Shown here: positions 55,501 to 63,974 of the stretch, piece after piece
Layout of the letters: every line of letters begins with the position of its first letter
Position numbering within the stretch: the first letter of the stretch is position 1
Assembly (NCBI GenBank): GCA_965218205.1
Contig: OZ244590.1
Coordinates: 620,001-684,000, forward strand
Length of the DNA: 64,000 nucleotides
Direction: 5' to 3'
Source: CBDDCA01 sp965218205
Lineage (GTDB): Bacteria; Spirochaetota; Spirochaetia; WTKD01; G963693115
Program-made: the position numbers and the translations under genes
Notes under the pieces: generated by a model
Seen by the model: only the letters and a program-made list of their open reading frames with translations
What the model was told of the DNA's origin: nothing
The model's database searches: none

Positions 55501-55715
55501 TTGCTACAGTGAGGCGTTTTAAGCCAATAGTATTGACAAATATTACCACTATAGCAGGAGTGTTGCCTACTGCGTTAGGAATTGCTGGAAATTCTCCTGT
55601 ATGGCGTCCTATGTCTATTACCATTGCTGTTGGATTAGGTACTTGCATGTTTATAACATTATTTTTTATTCCAGTATTTTATTCTCTTTTACCAGGAAGA
55701 AAATATCATGCCTAG
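52584..55715 (+). CDS. RND-family (AcrB-type) efflux transporter
   Basis: 1043 residues with the duplicated RND plan: a TM, a large periplasmic loop, six TMs, and again. GTG start with SD AAGGAG. TM4 reads LGMVVDHSIVVLESILYN, so only one Asp of the usual proton-relay pair is present (His in place of the second). TM10 has GITVDGAIVLINTSNRL. Adaptor and outer-membrane genes are not adjacent, so partners must be elsewhere. Substrate unknown. Overlaps bioY by four bases at the 3' end (convergent). Confidence 0.9.
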   Translation: MNFSRTLGNISLQYYHAITIVRLACAFLGIWVFFTLPREQYPNIPLYYAHIVVPYPGADVVLVEEEVTTKLENALKGLEHIQRVNSFVSPGFNFTHIAYKQQISKAEFQDAIHSLKNTVLSIDFAPNVGQLFVDDFSYADFSSVITVILQSNDTQDAYFQEMLMKHAKELLYTLQNTEGVLKVSTKGYYSKVVQVQMHRENMTKYGGISSAEVRNAIQKQMAVIPAGVLKNQSAVETGINDNEDTSFAFQLKTDTWVKNIQDIENIVVRQAPVLIRVKDIATVQFAFDDSSELVHYNGKAAAVFKIHKQTNADSIQLVDTIKTQLSRYKDTIGSDISLSYFADTTSYISNTMNTLISNAFVGLILVFVIMWIFLGIKSALIVSIQIPLTFTSSFLVLKMMGITLNGATLFALVLVLGMVVDHSIVVLESILYNRNHRHIHKKEAIILGLGEMVGPILTAYFTTVAAFVPLSFMPGIIGDFLYPVPITIIVVLSFSVLTALLVVPPQYMNLIGSDAKKDFAFIVWCQNVLGRVLSVLIRHRVVSGIGFIVIIGMSISVFFFTPVSLYDTEEDKVLLIDVAMPHGYMLEQTTNTLTAIEKELLLLQSEGLIEGVISIIGNIDPDYVEGIKVQTTSDMQFQVQVAGAVNEISQRLDVVTLRVQEILSSIQGTKSVRIRKQRTGPPLPAPIEFKLLSTDSEALEEAYTAVMEKLSSYDTVQNIRSNRNEKNKEYIVQVDKDAVQDYGLSVAQVGTELRYFFANEPVSTLITDDNRSYDLYFGFFGNETLSKDTIDDIQFINQNNTFVSFSDIAQLEETFGDSYIERENGKRILRIQADVTQQQDIQIIESEIMDYFDEYISNTDAIVTLKSEGEFEEFSSLLGDIILLFFIGIVIIYVVLTLDFKSYLQPFLIMMTILSTAVGISIYLLMSQTSLSIIILYSFLAIMGITVDGAIVLINTSNRLVERGTHYLEAIKIATVRRFKPIVLTNITTIAGVLPTALGIAGNSPVWRPMSITIAVGLGTCMFITLFFIPVFYSLLPGRKYHA

Positions 55716-56323
55716 TTGTCTATGCTAAGCTGACGTTTACTATGTTCGTCAGTATAGTCCTCAATGTTTCTTTTTTCAATCATAGGGTAGTATTTTTTTA
55801 TAGTTACTGCAATATAACAAGTGATAAGAATTTTGATAATGTCACCTGGAATATATACAAGAAATACAAATAATGCATTTATAAACGGTGTGGGAGTGCC
55901 AGCATTTGTAGTACTGTAGGCGTACCAGAGAATAGCAGAAACATACATTAGCATTAATCCAATAAGGTTACAGAAAAAATATTTTGAAAAACCAATGTTA
56001 GGCCATACATGATATACTAAAATCCCAATAATAAGTGCTGCTAAAATATATCCTAATAAAAGACCGCCTGTTGTAGGATCAATAAAAACAGAAAGTCCTC
56101 CACGCCCTCCTGATAACACGGGAAACCCAAGAGCAACAAGTATAAGAAATAAAATTACACTGAATACTCCTATGGGACCTAGTATGGAAGCAACTAAGAA
56201 TACTCCTATGTTCTGTAATATAATAGGTACATTCATAAACGGTAATTGAATATTCGGTATCAGCCCTATTAGATATATAAGAGCAGTAAAGACAGTAGTA
56301 ATTACTATATTTCTTAAAAACAT
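55712..56323 (-). CDS. bioY: Biotin transporter BioY (ECF S component)
   Basis: 203 residues with six hydrophobic segments. Family core SGGRGGLSVFIDPTTGGLLL, and earlier LPFMNVPIILQNIGVFLVAS and GPIGVFSVILFLILVALGFP. Binds biotin in the membrane, alone or with an ECF energising module that is not encoded nearby. Suggests biotin is taken up. No riboswitch or obvious BirA operator is visible. Ends in a 4-base convergent overlap with the RND gene. Confidence 0.95.
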   Translation of the reverse strand: MFLRNIVITTVFTALIYLIGLIPNIQLPFMNVPIILQNIGVFLVASILGPIGVFSVILFLILVALGFPVLSGGRGGLSVFIDPTTGGLLLGYILAALIIGILVYHVWPNIGFSKYFFCNLIGLMLMYVSAILWYAYSTTNAGTPTPFINALFVFLVYIPGDIIKILITCYIAVTIKKYYPMIEKRNIEDYTDEHSKRQLSIDN

Positions 56324-56529
56324 GTTGTCAGTATATCACAATTTGTTTTTTTTATGAGGATATTGGAGGAAATAAAGGGTAAAATTATTAAAATTATATT
56401 TTTATTCCATGTTATTGTAAGAAAATAGTGCAGATTATGATTATAATATATATATTACAAAGGGGAGATAAGTATAATATGTATATGTAGCAATATCAAA
56501 AGCTATGATAGTCTCTTTATGTTTATATT

Positions 56530-58542
56530 TTAGTTGCTTAAAAAGAATGCTCCTCCAAATGTAAGAACAAAGCGTGCTACATTTCTTCCTGCAACTAAAA
56601 CAATTGGTTTTTGTAATGTTTCTTCTATTGTTTGAATTTCTTTTTTTATTGTAATGATGTCCTTGTAGCTATAATTTGCAGTGATGATTACCATTCCCAT
56701 AGAGGCTTTTGAGCGTTGCATTGCTTCTTTAATGAGAGGGATATTCTTTCTTTCTTGTGTAGTAGCATTGTATGATAGTACCTGAACAGCAAGAACTCCC
56801 TTTGTTTGTAAATGAGAAATAGAAAGCCCTTCTTTGAATTGTAAAAATAGATGAGCTCCTCTTATTCCGTATGTATTGGGAATGACTTTTTGTACTTTCT
56901 GTATTTTATAAAAAGTTTCTGTAATGAGCTGTAATAAATGTTTTTGTTGTGTGTACTTTTTTTGAATAAGTAAGGTAACATAGTCTATGTTGTTTCTTTT
57001 TTTTGATGTGGGATCGTTACTTGTTTTAGAAGTATTTTTTTGTATAGTATTGGGTACATTGGTAATAGAAGGAGGATGTGTATGTTGTTGTGATGCAGTT
57101 GTATGCGTAGTCTTGTAAGAGGGGGGGACACTGTTTGTAGTGTTTTGTTCTTGTTTGTTTTGTGGTTTTGATAGATTGAGTTTTGAAGAATATGCAAAGG
57201 CTTTTTCTCGCTTGAATACCAAGAGATACAATAGTACAGGAAATATAATGAATGAAAATATCCACTTGCTGGTGATGATAAATGTGCTAATGCTAGTATT
57301 GTAGGGAGTACGAAAGAAAAAAGTGAAAAACAGAGTGCTATTTTTTACAGTACGTATAAAATAATTACTTATTGTATAGGCTAACTCAGTATATGGTACT
57401 GTAAATGCTGAAGGAATAGTGACAATAGTTTGTATAACAAAGTATGTGAATGGAATTAAAATAATTGAACATGCTATGCTATATAGTATTCTTACTAGGG
57501 TGTTTGAATATACTATAGGAACAGAAGTCTTTGGGCTTTTATATGAAGGGAGCAATAAGTAGAGTAACATTGCAACAAAAGGGAAATGGATTATTCCCAT
57601 ACCTACGATATGTGGAGAAATAACTCCTGTCATATTTTGGGTGTTCTTAAATATCATTTGTATAAGTCTGTATATACTGTGTTTAGTGCTATTAACAATA
57701 GATTCACTGAGACTAACATTATAGAAAGAAATGATGTAAAATAGTATTTCAAATATGCTTCCTATAAGTAAAATGACAGTAAAAAAATAGCAGATGTTTC
57801 TAAACAGTGTTTTTTTATGGGTAATATGTATAGGATCAGATGCGGTATGTGCATAGTGTTTCTGTAGTAATATTGAGTATATACTTGAGCCAAGTAAAAG
57901 TACGATTGTATATGTAATGTACTGTTTGTTTGGAAGGAGTATAAATTGAAGTGAACTGATAGGGTTACTCATAAAGTAATTTTTTAAGCGAAAAAGAAAA
58001 TGTATATTATTTACTATGGAGTGCAGTTGTAGTTGGAGTAAAAATACAGTAATGCCTAATCCAGTGATTACCATTATAACAATGACAGCATAATTGTAAA
58101 AACGAAATGCTATAAAAAAACCGATAAGAAACAATATTATAAAGACAAAAGTAACTGTATGGGGAAGAATGAGTAACATGCTTACAATAGACCCAAGTAT
58201 ACCTAGATAGATACCTGCATTGATGCGAGCAAAGATTTTTTTGAATGGAAATACTAATCCTACCCCTACTATTCCTCCTGCAACTGTTACGATGGTACTA
58301 AGAGTATTTTGGTTTTCAAGTGGTAGGCCTGTTATTTTTACAATATAGTATCCGAATATAGCTCCGAGAGCAAGTCCCAGTAACATACCAAAGATAACAA
58401 TATGTATTTTAAATAATCGTACTCCCCACAGTATAAATACAATGAGAAGTAAACTAGGAATCATATATACGCACTCTAATAGCATTATAGCAGGATATGA
58501 AATACCTTGAAAGGGAATATATATATGTAGCATTGTTATCAC
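56530..58542 (-). CDS. Polytopic membrane protein with soluble C-terminal domain, unknown
   Basis: 670 residues. About ten or more hydrophobic segments fill residues 1-430, beginning PSLLLIVFILWGVRLF and GMLLGLALGAIFGYYIV. A Ser/Thr/Asn/Gln-rich linker (about 440-510) leads to a soluble domain (about 515-665) with GVLAVQVLSYNATTQ and SMGMVIITANYSYKDIITIK. The latter pattern (strand with Gln, then G-M-V-I-I-T) looks like the Mrr-type nuclease fold, but the catalytic Lys is not evident. The start could be a few codons later. Function unknown. Confidence 0.6.
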   Translation of the reverse strand: MITMLHIYIPFQGISYPAIMLLECVYMIPSLLLIVFILWGVRLFKIHIVIFGMLLGLALGAIFGYYIVKITGLPLENQNTLSTIVTVAGGIVGVGLVFPFKKIFARINAGIYLGILGSIVSMLLILPHTVTFVFIILFLIGFFIAFRFYNYAVIVIMVITGLGITVFLLQLQLHSIVNNIHFLFRLKNYFMSNPISSLQFILLPNKQYITYTIVLLLGSSIYSILLQKHYAHTASDPIHITHKKTLFRNICYFFTVILLIGSIFEILFYIISFYNVSLSESIVNSTKHSIYRLIQMIFKNTQNMTGVISPHIVGMGIIHFPFVAMLLYLLLPSYKSPKTSVPIVYSNTLVRILYSIACSIILIPFTYFVIQTIVTIPSAFTVPYTELAYTISNYFIRTVKNSTLFFTFFFRTPYNTSISTFIITSKWIFSFIIFPVLLYLLVFKREKAFAYSSKLNLSKPQNKQEQNTTNSVPPSYKTTHTTASQQHTHPPSITNVPNTIQKNTSKTSNDPTSKKRNNIDYVTLLIQKKYTQQKHLLQLITETFYKIQKVQKVIPNTYGIRGAHLFLQFKEGLSISHLQTKGVLAVQVLSYNATTQERKNIPLIKEAMQRSKASMGMVIITANYSYKDIITIKKEIQTIEETLQKPIVLVAGRNVARFVLTFGGAFFLSN

Positions 58543-58645
58543 ATGTTACTATAGTGCATGTAAATTGATGAAAGCAAATCATAAACACAATAATAGTATT
58601 TGTGCTATAATATACTTTGTATGATACTATACACGATAATAACAT

Positions 58646-58660
58646 AAGGAGGACTTTATG
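58646..58660 (+). promoter_or_regulatory. SD and start of the second phase-variable lipoprotein
   Basis: AAGGAGG (58646-58652) followed five bases later by ATG 58658. Reading from here gives MIHRDLHSIKKI and then the G18 tract. This SD shows that translation normally starts upstream of the tract. Confidence 0.75.
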
Positions 58661-58693
58661 ATACATAGAGATCTACACAGCATCAAAAAAATC

Positions 58694-58711
58694 GGGGGGG
58701 GGGGGGGGGGG
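58694..58711 (+). repeat. G18 tract (phase-variation switch, OFF as read)
   Basis: Eighteen G after KKI. In the present length the ATG frame continues YTLDISKA and stops at TAA (58736-58738). Sixteen or nineteen G would bring the frame into the lipoprotein signal. Same position and same Lys-Ile-poly-Gly context as the G15 tract of the first locus. Confidence 0.85.
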
Positions 58712-58758
58712 TACACTCTCGATATAAGCAAAGCATAACTCTCGTTGCACTGTTTTTA

Positions 58759-61700
58759 GTGCTAGCAATAACTACCCTCGTACTCGTAGGATGTTCGGAG
58801 GGCAGTAGCAGTTCCTCATCAGGCGGAGGAGGAACTTCACCAGTAACCCCGACCCTTGCATCACTGTCCAATGTGCAGATACAGCCAGCAGGCAATGACG
58901 GGACGCTCTCGTTACGCTGGCAAGCCCCAAGCGATGCCACGCATGTAGTCGTAAACGCTACCTCTACCGCACCAGCCCAATCAATACAAGTGCGTGTTCC
59001 TGCCATAGAATATCAAACACTCTTTCAACAAGGACAATCGTACAAACTCAAAGGCTTGCAAGCCCTCACTAACTACACTGTAGAGATTGAAGCACAAAAG
59101 GACACAGAAGTATCACCAAAAACAACCCGCACCGTGACAACACTGATAGATACTACTATCCCACAAGACACATTGACACAAGTAGGAGTGGAGAAGTCGG
59201 GGGATGGCATAAAGATAACATGGGACAAAGAACGACTAGCAGTAGGCAAGACAGACATAGCAGAAGCAACAATAGTGATAAAAAGTACGACTGGTGCTAC
59301 AGTGCTTGCACAAGCTACCGTGCAGAACCTACAGCAAGGAGAGGTTGTGCTTCCAAACATCTCCACGCTTGCAGGCATATCCTATGATGTAGAAGTACGC
59401 TACAAGGACAGAAATGACAACACAAGCAGTCCTACAACAGTACTGACAGGCGTGCAAGCATCAGCACTCTCACAAACAGTAGCAGCACTACCAGAGGCAG
59501 ATCTTACAGTAACAGCAAACGATAAAGACAATAGCCCAGCCGATGAAAGCCTGCTTATCAAGTGGGGGAGCTTTGCCTTTGGAACAGGGAGCACAGCAAA
59601 AAGCCTCTTAGTACGAGTAACAGCAAGCACAACAAACACAGTAGTAGCAGAGGAGACAATAAGCAAAGATACCAGTGCAACCAATGTCAGCAGTGCAACT
59701 GCACAAAACAAAGAATACGCCACTGTGTATGTGGCAAAAGATGGCATAGCACTCACAACACTCTACGGCACGCTTAGCTACAAAGTAGAAGTGTATGTCT
59801 CTCAAAACGGAAAGTACTCCACTGCAGTGTCAAAAGAACAAGCAACAACCGACAAAACAACACAACCAGCGACCAATGTAAGTGCCGTAGGAGGAGCAAC
59901 AAGCATAGTAGTAAGCTGGCAAGCACCCGATGTACGAGACTATGCAGGAGTGACCATAACAGCAACAGAAAAAGAGAGCGATACTCCAGCAAAGACAGTA
60001 ACAATAACAGACAGAGCAGTACGCAACACGCAAATAATAGACCTCAAAGCCACCACCGAGTATACAGTGGCAGTACAATCGCAGGACTATGCAGGCAACA
60101 AAGGAACAGAAGCAACAACCACAGTAGATACAGGAGCAGATAGCACCGTTCCCGATGCAGTAACAAACATACAAGCAAGCTATCCCTTCGTATCAGCAAC
60201 AAAAGTAGAAACACAGATAACATGGACAGCACCCGATGCAACAAAAGCCAAGAACAAAGACATAAAAGAATACAGCATAAGCATACAAGAGAAAGATACA
60301 AGTACCACAGTACTGAACGAGAAGAAAATACCCTATCCCACAACATCGCTCTCTGTCGAAGAACTCAGTCAAGGCAAAACATACACAGTAACAATACAAG
60401 CAATAGATTATGCAGAAAACAAAAGTAGCCAAGCAACACAAGACATAACAACACCCACCCCACTCACAGCACCCTCAGCAGAACTCTTTCAAAGCAAGCC
60501 CGCCCTCGTTACAACAGGAGCAGTGCAAATAAAAGCAACCTTTACGCAGGCACCTGGATCAAATAAGTACTACACCCTGCGTATGTTAGATGGCACTACA
60601 CTGATAGCAGAAAAAAGCATAACAAACCCAGCTACCACCATTAGCTTTGGCATAGCAGATGGCATAGAAGTATCAGCAACACAAGCAACTGCAAAACAAT
60701 ATAGCTTTATGTTTCTCACAGTAGAAAATAACAGAGTAAGCCCCCCAACAACACTCACAGACAAAGTAGCAGTATACGATGTAATATCCACTGTCCCGCC
60801 CGCACCAGAAAGTCTCACTCTGCTTATTGCAGAATCAACAGCAACAAGCGATACAGTACAGTACGAGTTTGAAGCAGGAACAATTACCAGCAACCACAAA
60901 GCACCCAATGACAGCAAACTCACACAAGCAAACATACAGTATAAAGTATACCTAGTAGCAGGAGACCAGAGTACTAAAAGCATAGCTGAAATAAAAACAA
61001 TGACAGGAGTACAAACACAAAACATAGCAGGAAACAGCACCTTACGAGGAACATTTATAGGAACAAAAGGAGCAGTATACACCATAGGCATAGAAGCAAT
61101 AAACAGCCTCAATCCCTCTACCACAAAGAAAGCACAAAACAAAGACCCCGCACTGATACAAACACTAGCACTCAGCACCATCCCCAGATCAAAAGCAACA
61201 GCCCCTACCTCGTCCTTAACAGGCAAGCTGGTAGTATCACAATCAACAAACACAACAGGAACAATAAAGCTAGTACTCACGCAGTTACGCACAATAACAG
61301 GAGCAAAAAACAAAGACGGCACAACAGTAACCAGCAATGATGAGCTAGTATACACCGTGTACGGCTTACAGAAAGACACAACCCCAACAGTAGCAGAAGT
61401 ACAAAGAGGCAGAAAAGTAACTATAGGCACAGCAAGGAACGGAGTGTACACAGTACCAGCGCTTAGTAGTATAGGCGTGACATCCTCAACAGTAGCAATA
61501 AAAGGAGCAACAAAGTATCACTTTGTAGTAGAAGTAGCCATAAAAACAGACCCAAGCAAAAAAGCAGTATCGACAGTGGCAACAGTAACAACCGCATCAC
61601 AAGCGACCGATCCCGCAGAAGTAAGCAACATACAAGTAAAAGGAGTAGAAGGAAGGAATGCAAAGCTATCGTGGACAGCCCCCAGCCTTACTGCAAGCCA

Positions 61701-63330
61701 CAAAACAGACACAGGCGACACCCTAGCAGTAGCACAAGTATCGTACAAAGTATACAAAGTAGCAAAAAGTGGCAGTACACAGAGGACAATAGCAGAGATA
61801 ATAATAGCAGCAGGAGGAAGCCCCACAACAACAGCAGCAGGAACAACCAACAGCACTCTGACAGGATTGACAGTAGGCACCACTTACGAAATAGTAGTGC
61901 AAGCAGTAAACAGCACTGATCCCAACAAAGAATCAAGAGGAGTCCGCAAGGAGTTTATCGCAAAAGAAGCCTATGGAGCACCAGGAAAGCCCACCATACA
62001 AGCAAATGCACTAGGAGCAACCATAGTGCTTACCATAACAGCCCCAACCGTAAAAGGAACAGCAGAAGATGGAACAACTAATCTAAGAGATAATCAAATA
62101 GACTACAAAGTATACTATATAGCCTCAAATACAAACATAAATGGAGCAACAGTAAAAACACAAGCACAAGCAGCAAGCGATGCACAAGTAGGAGCAGAAA
62201 AAGACGATGTGCCAACAGGAGCAACAAGCTATACAATACGCAACCTACGATTGAATACAAAGTACTATATCACCGCAGTAGCAGTAAACAGCCTCAAAAA
62301 GACAAAGGTATCAGCAGAAGCAACAGCAGTATCTGCCAGCACCCCAACAGTAGTAATAGGAAATGCCACAAAGGTTTCAGCAACAGTAGGCTCAGCACCA
62401 ACATCAGCACATACAACGAGAGTACTTACCAGCATCAGTCCCAGTGGACTATCATTTACCTGTGATGAAAGCACAATAGATAACGATAACAGCACCCTCA
62501 AGCAAGAAACAGGCCTAACAGTAACATTTGCAAAAAATACCAATACAGTAACGATAACAGGCACAGCAAATAAATCAAACATACATGATACTGCTATCAC
62601 TGAGTATAGCTATGGAGTAGTGGAATGTACCATTACTTCGGGAGCCTATTCAGGAGGAAAAGTACTTGCAACTATCAATGTAGAGACAGGGCTGGTGAAA
62701 CTCCCAAGCGAAGTAGCGAGCTATTACAGACCAACAACAAAGAACGCACTCATAGCTATTATCAATGTAGAAAGAGGAGCAAGCAGACAAGACACCAATA
62801 GCCCCAACCTCAACATGATAGACACCAGTGCCATTACTAATATGAATGCTTTATTTTCGTTTATTGATACTTTTAATGGAGATATAACACGGTGGAATAC
62901 CAGTAATGTAACAGATATGGGCGGTATGTTTTCTAGTTTTCCTAGTAATTCTGTTTTTAATCAAGATATAGGAGATTGGGATGTAAGCAAAGTTACTAAT
63001 ATGAATTCTATGTTCAATGGAGTAAGTACTTTTAATCAAGATATAGGAGATTGGGATGTGAGTAAGGTTACTAGTATGTTTGGTATGTTTGCTAGTGCCA
63101 GCTCTTTTAATCAAGATATAGGAGATTGGGATGTGAGTAAGGTTACTGGTATTAAAAATATTTCATATCTTAATTTATTTAATGGTGCTACTAAATTTGA
63201 TCAAGATTTGTCGTCATGGAAATTATGTAAATATTCAAGCATACATGCTAATGATTTTAAAGACTCAGCTATGGAAGGCCAAACAGCAAAGTATCCAAAG
63301 GTTAAAGGTGACGCAGCGTGTTCATCATAG
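58759..63330 (+). CDS. Second DUF285 surface lipoprotein (phase-variable, OFF in this read)
   Basis: The open frame from the in-frame GTG is 1523 residues, but this would begin inside the signal peptide. With the frame restored from ATG 58658 the precursor is MIHRDLHSIKKI, poly-Gly, VHSRYKQSITLVALFLVLA, then the lipobox LVGC. Then come FN3-like domains (about 40-800), one copy of the 140-residue YTVYGLQK module (about 815-950), one FN3 module related to the 17-unit protein (about 951-1072), an Ig-like domain (about 1200-1320) and BspA-like repeats (about 1354-1490: FNQDIGDWDVSKV). Paralogue of the 2539-residue protein with fewer modules. Confidence 0.8.
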   Translation: MLAITTLVLVGCSEGSSSSSSGGGGTSPVTPTLASLSNVQIQPAGNDGTLSLRWQAPSDATHVVVNATSTAPAQSIQVRVPAIEYQTLFQQGQSYKLKGLQALTNYTVEIEAQKDTEVSPKTTRTVTTLIDTTIPQDTLTQVGVEKSGDGIKITWDKERLAVGKTDIAEATIVIKSTTGATVLAQATVQNLQQGEVVLPNISTLAGISYDVEVRYKDRNDNTSSPTTVLTGVQASALSQTVAALPEADLTVTANDKDNSPADESLLIKWGSFAFGTGSTAKSLLVRVTASTTNTVVAEETISKDTSATNVSSATAQNKEYATVYVAKDGIALTTLYGTLSYKVEVYVSQNGKYSTAVSKEQATTDKTTQPATNVSAVGGATSIVVSWQAPDVRDYAGVTITATEKESDTPAKTVTITDRAVRNTQIIDLKATTEYTVAVQSQDYAGNKGTEATTTVDTGADSTVPDAVTNIQASYPFVSATKVETQITWTAPDATKAKNKDIKEYSISIQEKDTSTTVLNEKKIPYPTTSLSVEELSQGKTYTVTIQAIDYAENKSSQATQDITTPTPLTAPSAELFQSKPALVTTGAVQIKATFTQAPGSNKYYTLRMLDGTTLIAEKSITNPATTISFGIADGIEVSATQATAKQYSFMFLTVENNRVSPPTTLTDKVAVYDVISTVPPAPESLTLLIAESTATSDTVQYEFEAGTITSNHKAPNDSKLTQANIQYKVYLVAGDQSTKSIAEIKTMTGVQTQNIAGNSTLRGTFIGTKGAVYTIGIEAINSLNPSTTKKAQNKDPALIQTLALSTIPRSKATAPTSSLTGKLVVSQSTNTTGTIKLVLTQLRTITGAKNKDGTTVTSNDELVYTVYGLQKDTTPTVAEVQRGRKVTIGTARNGVYTVPALSSIGVTSSTVAIKGATKYHFVVEVAIKTDPSKKAVSTVATVTTASQATDPAEVSNIQVKGVEGRNAKLSWTAPSLTASHKTDTGDTLAVAQVSYKVYKVAKSGSTQRTIAEIIIAAGGSPTTTAAGTTNSTLTGLTVGTTYEIVVQAVNSTDPNKESRGVRKEFIAKEAYGAPGKPTIQANALGATIVLTITAPTVKGTAEDGTTNLRDNQIDYKVYYIASNTNINGATVKTQAQAASDAQVGAEKDDVPTGATSYTIRNLRLNTKYYITAVAVNSLKKTKVSAEATAVSASTPTVVIGNATKVSATVGSAPTSAHTTRVLTSISPSGLSFTCDESTIDNDNSTLKQETGLTVTFAKNTNTVTITGTANKSNIHDTAITEYSYGVVECTITSGAYSGGKVLATINVETGLVKLPSEVASYYRPTTKNALIAIINVERGASRQDTNSPNLNMIDTSAITNMNALFSFIDTFNGDITRWNTSNVTDMGGMFSSFPSNSVFNQDIGDWDVSKVTNMNSMFNGVSTFNQDIGDWDVSKVTSMFGMFASASSFNQDIGDWDVSKVTGIKNISYLNLFNGATKFDQDLSSWKLCKYSSIHANDFKDSAMEGQTAKYPKVKGDAACSS
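62860..63235 (+). repeat. BspA-like (DUF285) repeats, locus 2
   Basis: Three near-identical units of 75-78 bp encode FNQDIGDWDVSKVTNMNSMF and variants, with weaker copies at both ends. DNA is AT-rich relative to the preceding FN3 region, as at locus 1. Confidence 0.8.
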
Positions 63331-63351
63331 TAGATACATAAAGACACATAC

Positions 63352-63386
63352 CTATAGCAAGAAAGGATAGCTCTTTCTTGCTATAG
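63352..63386 (+). terminator. Stem-loop after the second DUF285 lipoprotein gene
   Basis: CTATAGCAAGAAAG (63352-63365) and CTTTCTTGCTATAG (63373-63386) form a perfect 14-bp stem with a 7-base loop. No U tract follows, so termination efficiency is uncertain. Confidence 0.6.
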
Positions 63387-63506
63387 AACCATAAGAGCAA
63401 TAAGGACTTTACTGCAGTATCTCTATAGAGCATACGAGAGAGTAACAGTCCACAAAAAAATGATGTATATCTTGCACTAGGAGTGATAAATAAGTATAAT
63501 AAGAAT

Positions 63507-63923
63507 ATGTCTATACAAAGTGTCTTTACAATGATTAAACCAGGGTTTGAAGAAAAACGAATAGTAGGAAATATTATCCAGCGTTTTGAGCAAAAAGGAT
63601 TGATACTAAAAGCACTAAAAGCGTGTATTCCTACACAAAAACAGCTTGAAAGTTTATATCGAGAACATAAGAATAAGCCTTTTTATTCCTCTTTAATTGA
63701 ATATATGTCAGCTCCAGTGATTGCTATGGTCTGGCAAGGAGAGGAAGCAGTAAGTATGGTGCGTACCCTTATTGGAGCAACTAATCCATTAGAAGCTAAG
63801 CCAGGTACTATTCGTGGAGATTTTGCTTTGTTCGTGCAAGAGAATGTTATCCATGCATCAGATTCTGAAAAGAATGCTGAGCGTGAAATTAAGATTTTCT
63901 TTAAGTTGACAGATTACATTTAG
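63507..63923 (+). CDS. ndk: Nucleoside diphosphate kinase
   Basis: Phosphorylates NDPs to NTPs via a phospho-His. 138 residues from ATG 63507; the protein then opens SIQSVFTMIKPGFEEKR as in other NDKs, whereas the GTG at 63483 adds eight unusual residues. Core GATNPLEAKPGTIRGDFAL and the catalytic NVIHASDS (His) are intact. SD is not clear. About 180 bases after the lipoprotein gene and independent of it. Confidence 0.93.
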   Translation: MSIQSVFTMIKPGFEEKRIVGNIIQRFEQKGLILKALKACIPTQKQLESLYREHKNKPFYSSLIEYMSAPVIAMVWQGEEAVSMVRTLIGATNPLEAKPGTIRGDFALFVQENVIHASDSEKNAEREIKIFFKLTDYI

Positions 63924-63974
63924 ACGATAATGATAGAGTAGTATCATTCTAGGAATAATAATAAAAATATAAAT

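Noticed and set aside
55700..56400. Riboswitch or BirA operator near bioY; also FMN or TPP elements near ribA and thiN
   Set aside because: The upstream regions are short and lack the conserved cores of these elements.
57121..57127. G7 run in the 670-residue membrane protein gene
   Set aside because: Too short to slip at high rate compared with G15 and G18, lies in the polar linker, and the reading frame is intact.
58561..58640. Promoter for the second DUF285 lipoprotein gene
   Set aside because: Several TATAAT/TATACT-like boxes are present but none has a convincing -35 at 16-18 bases, so no single promoter is called.
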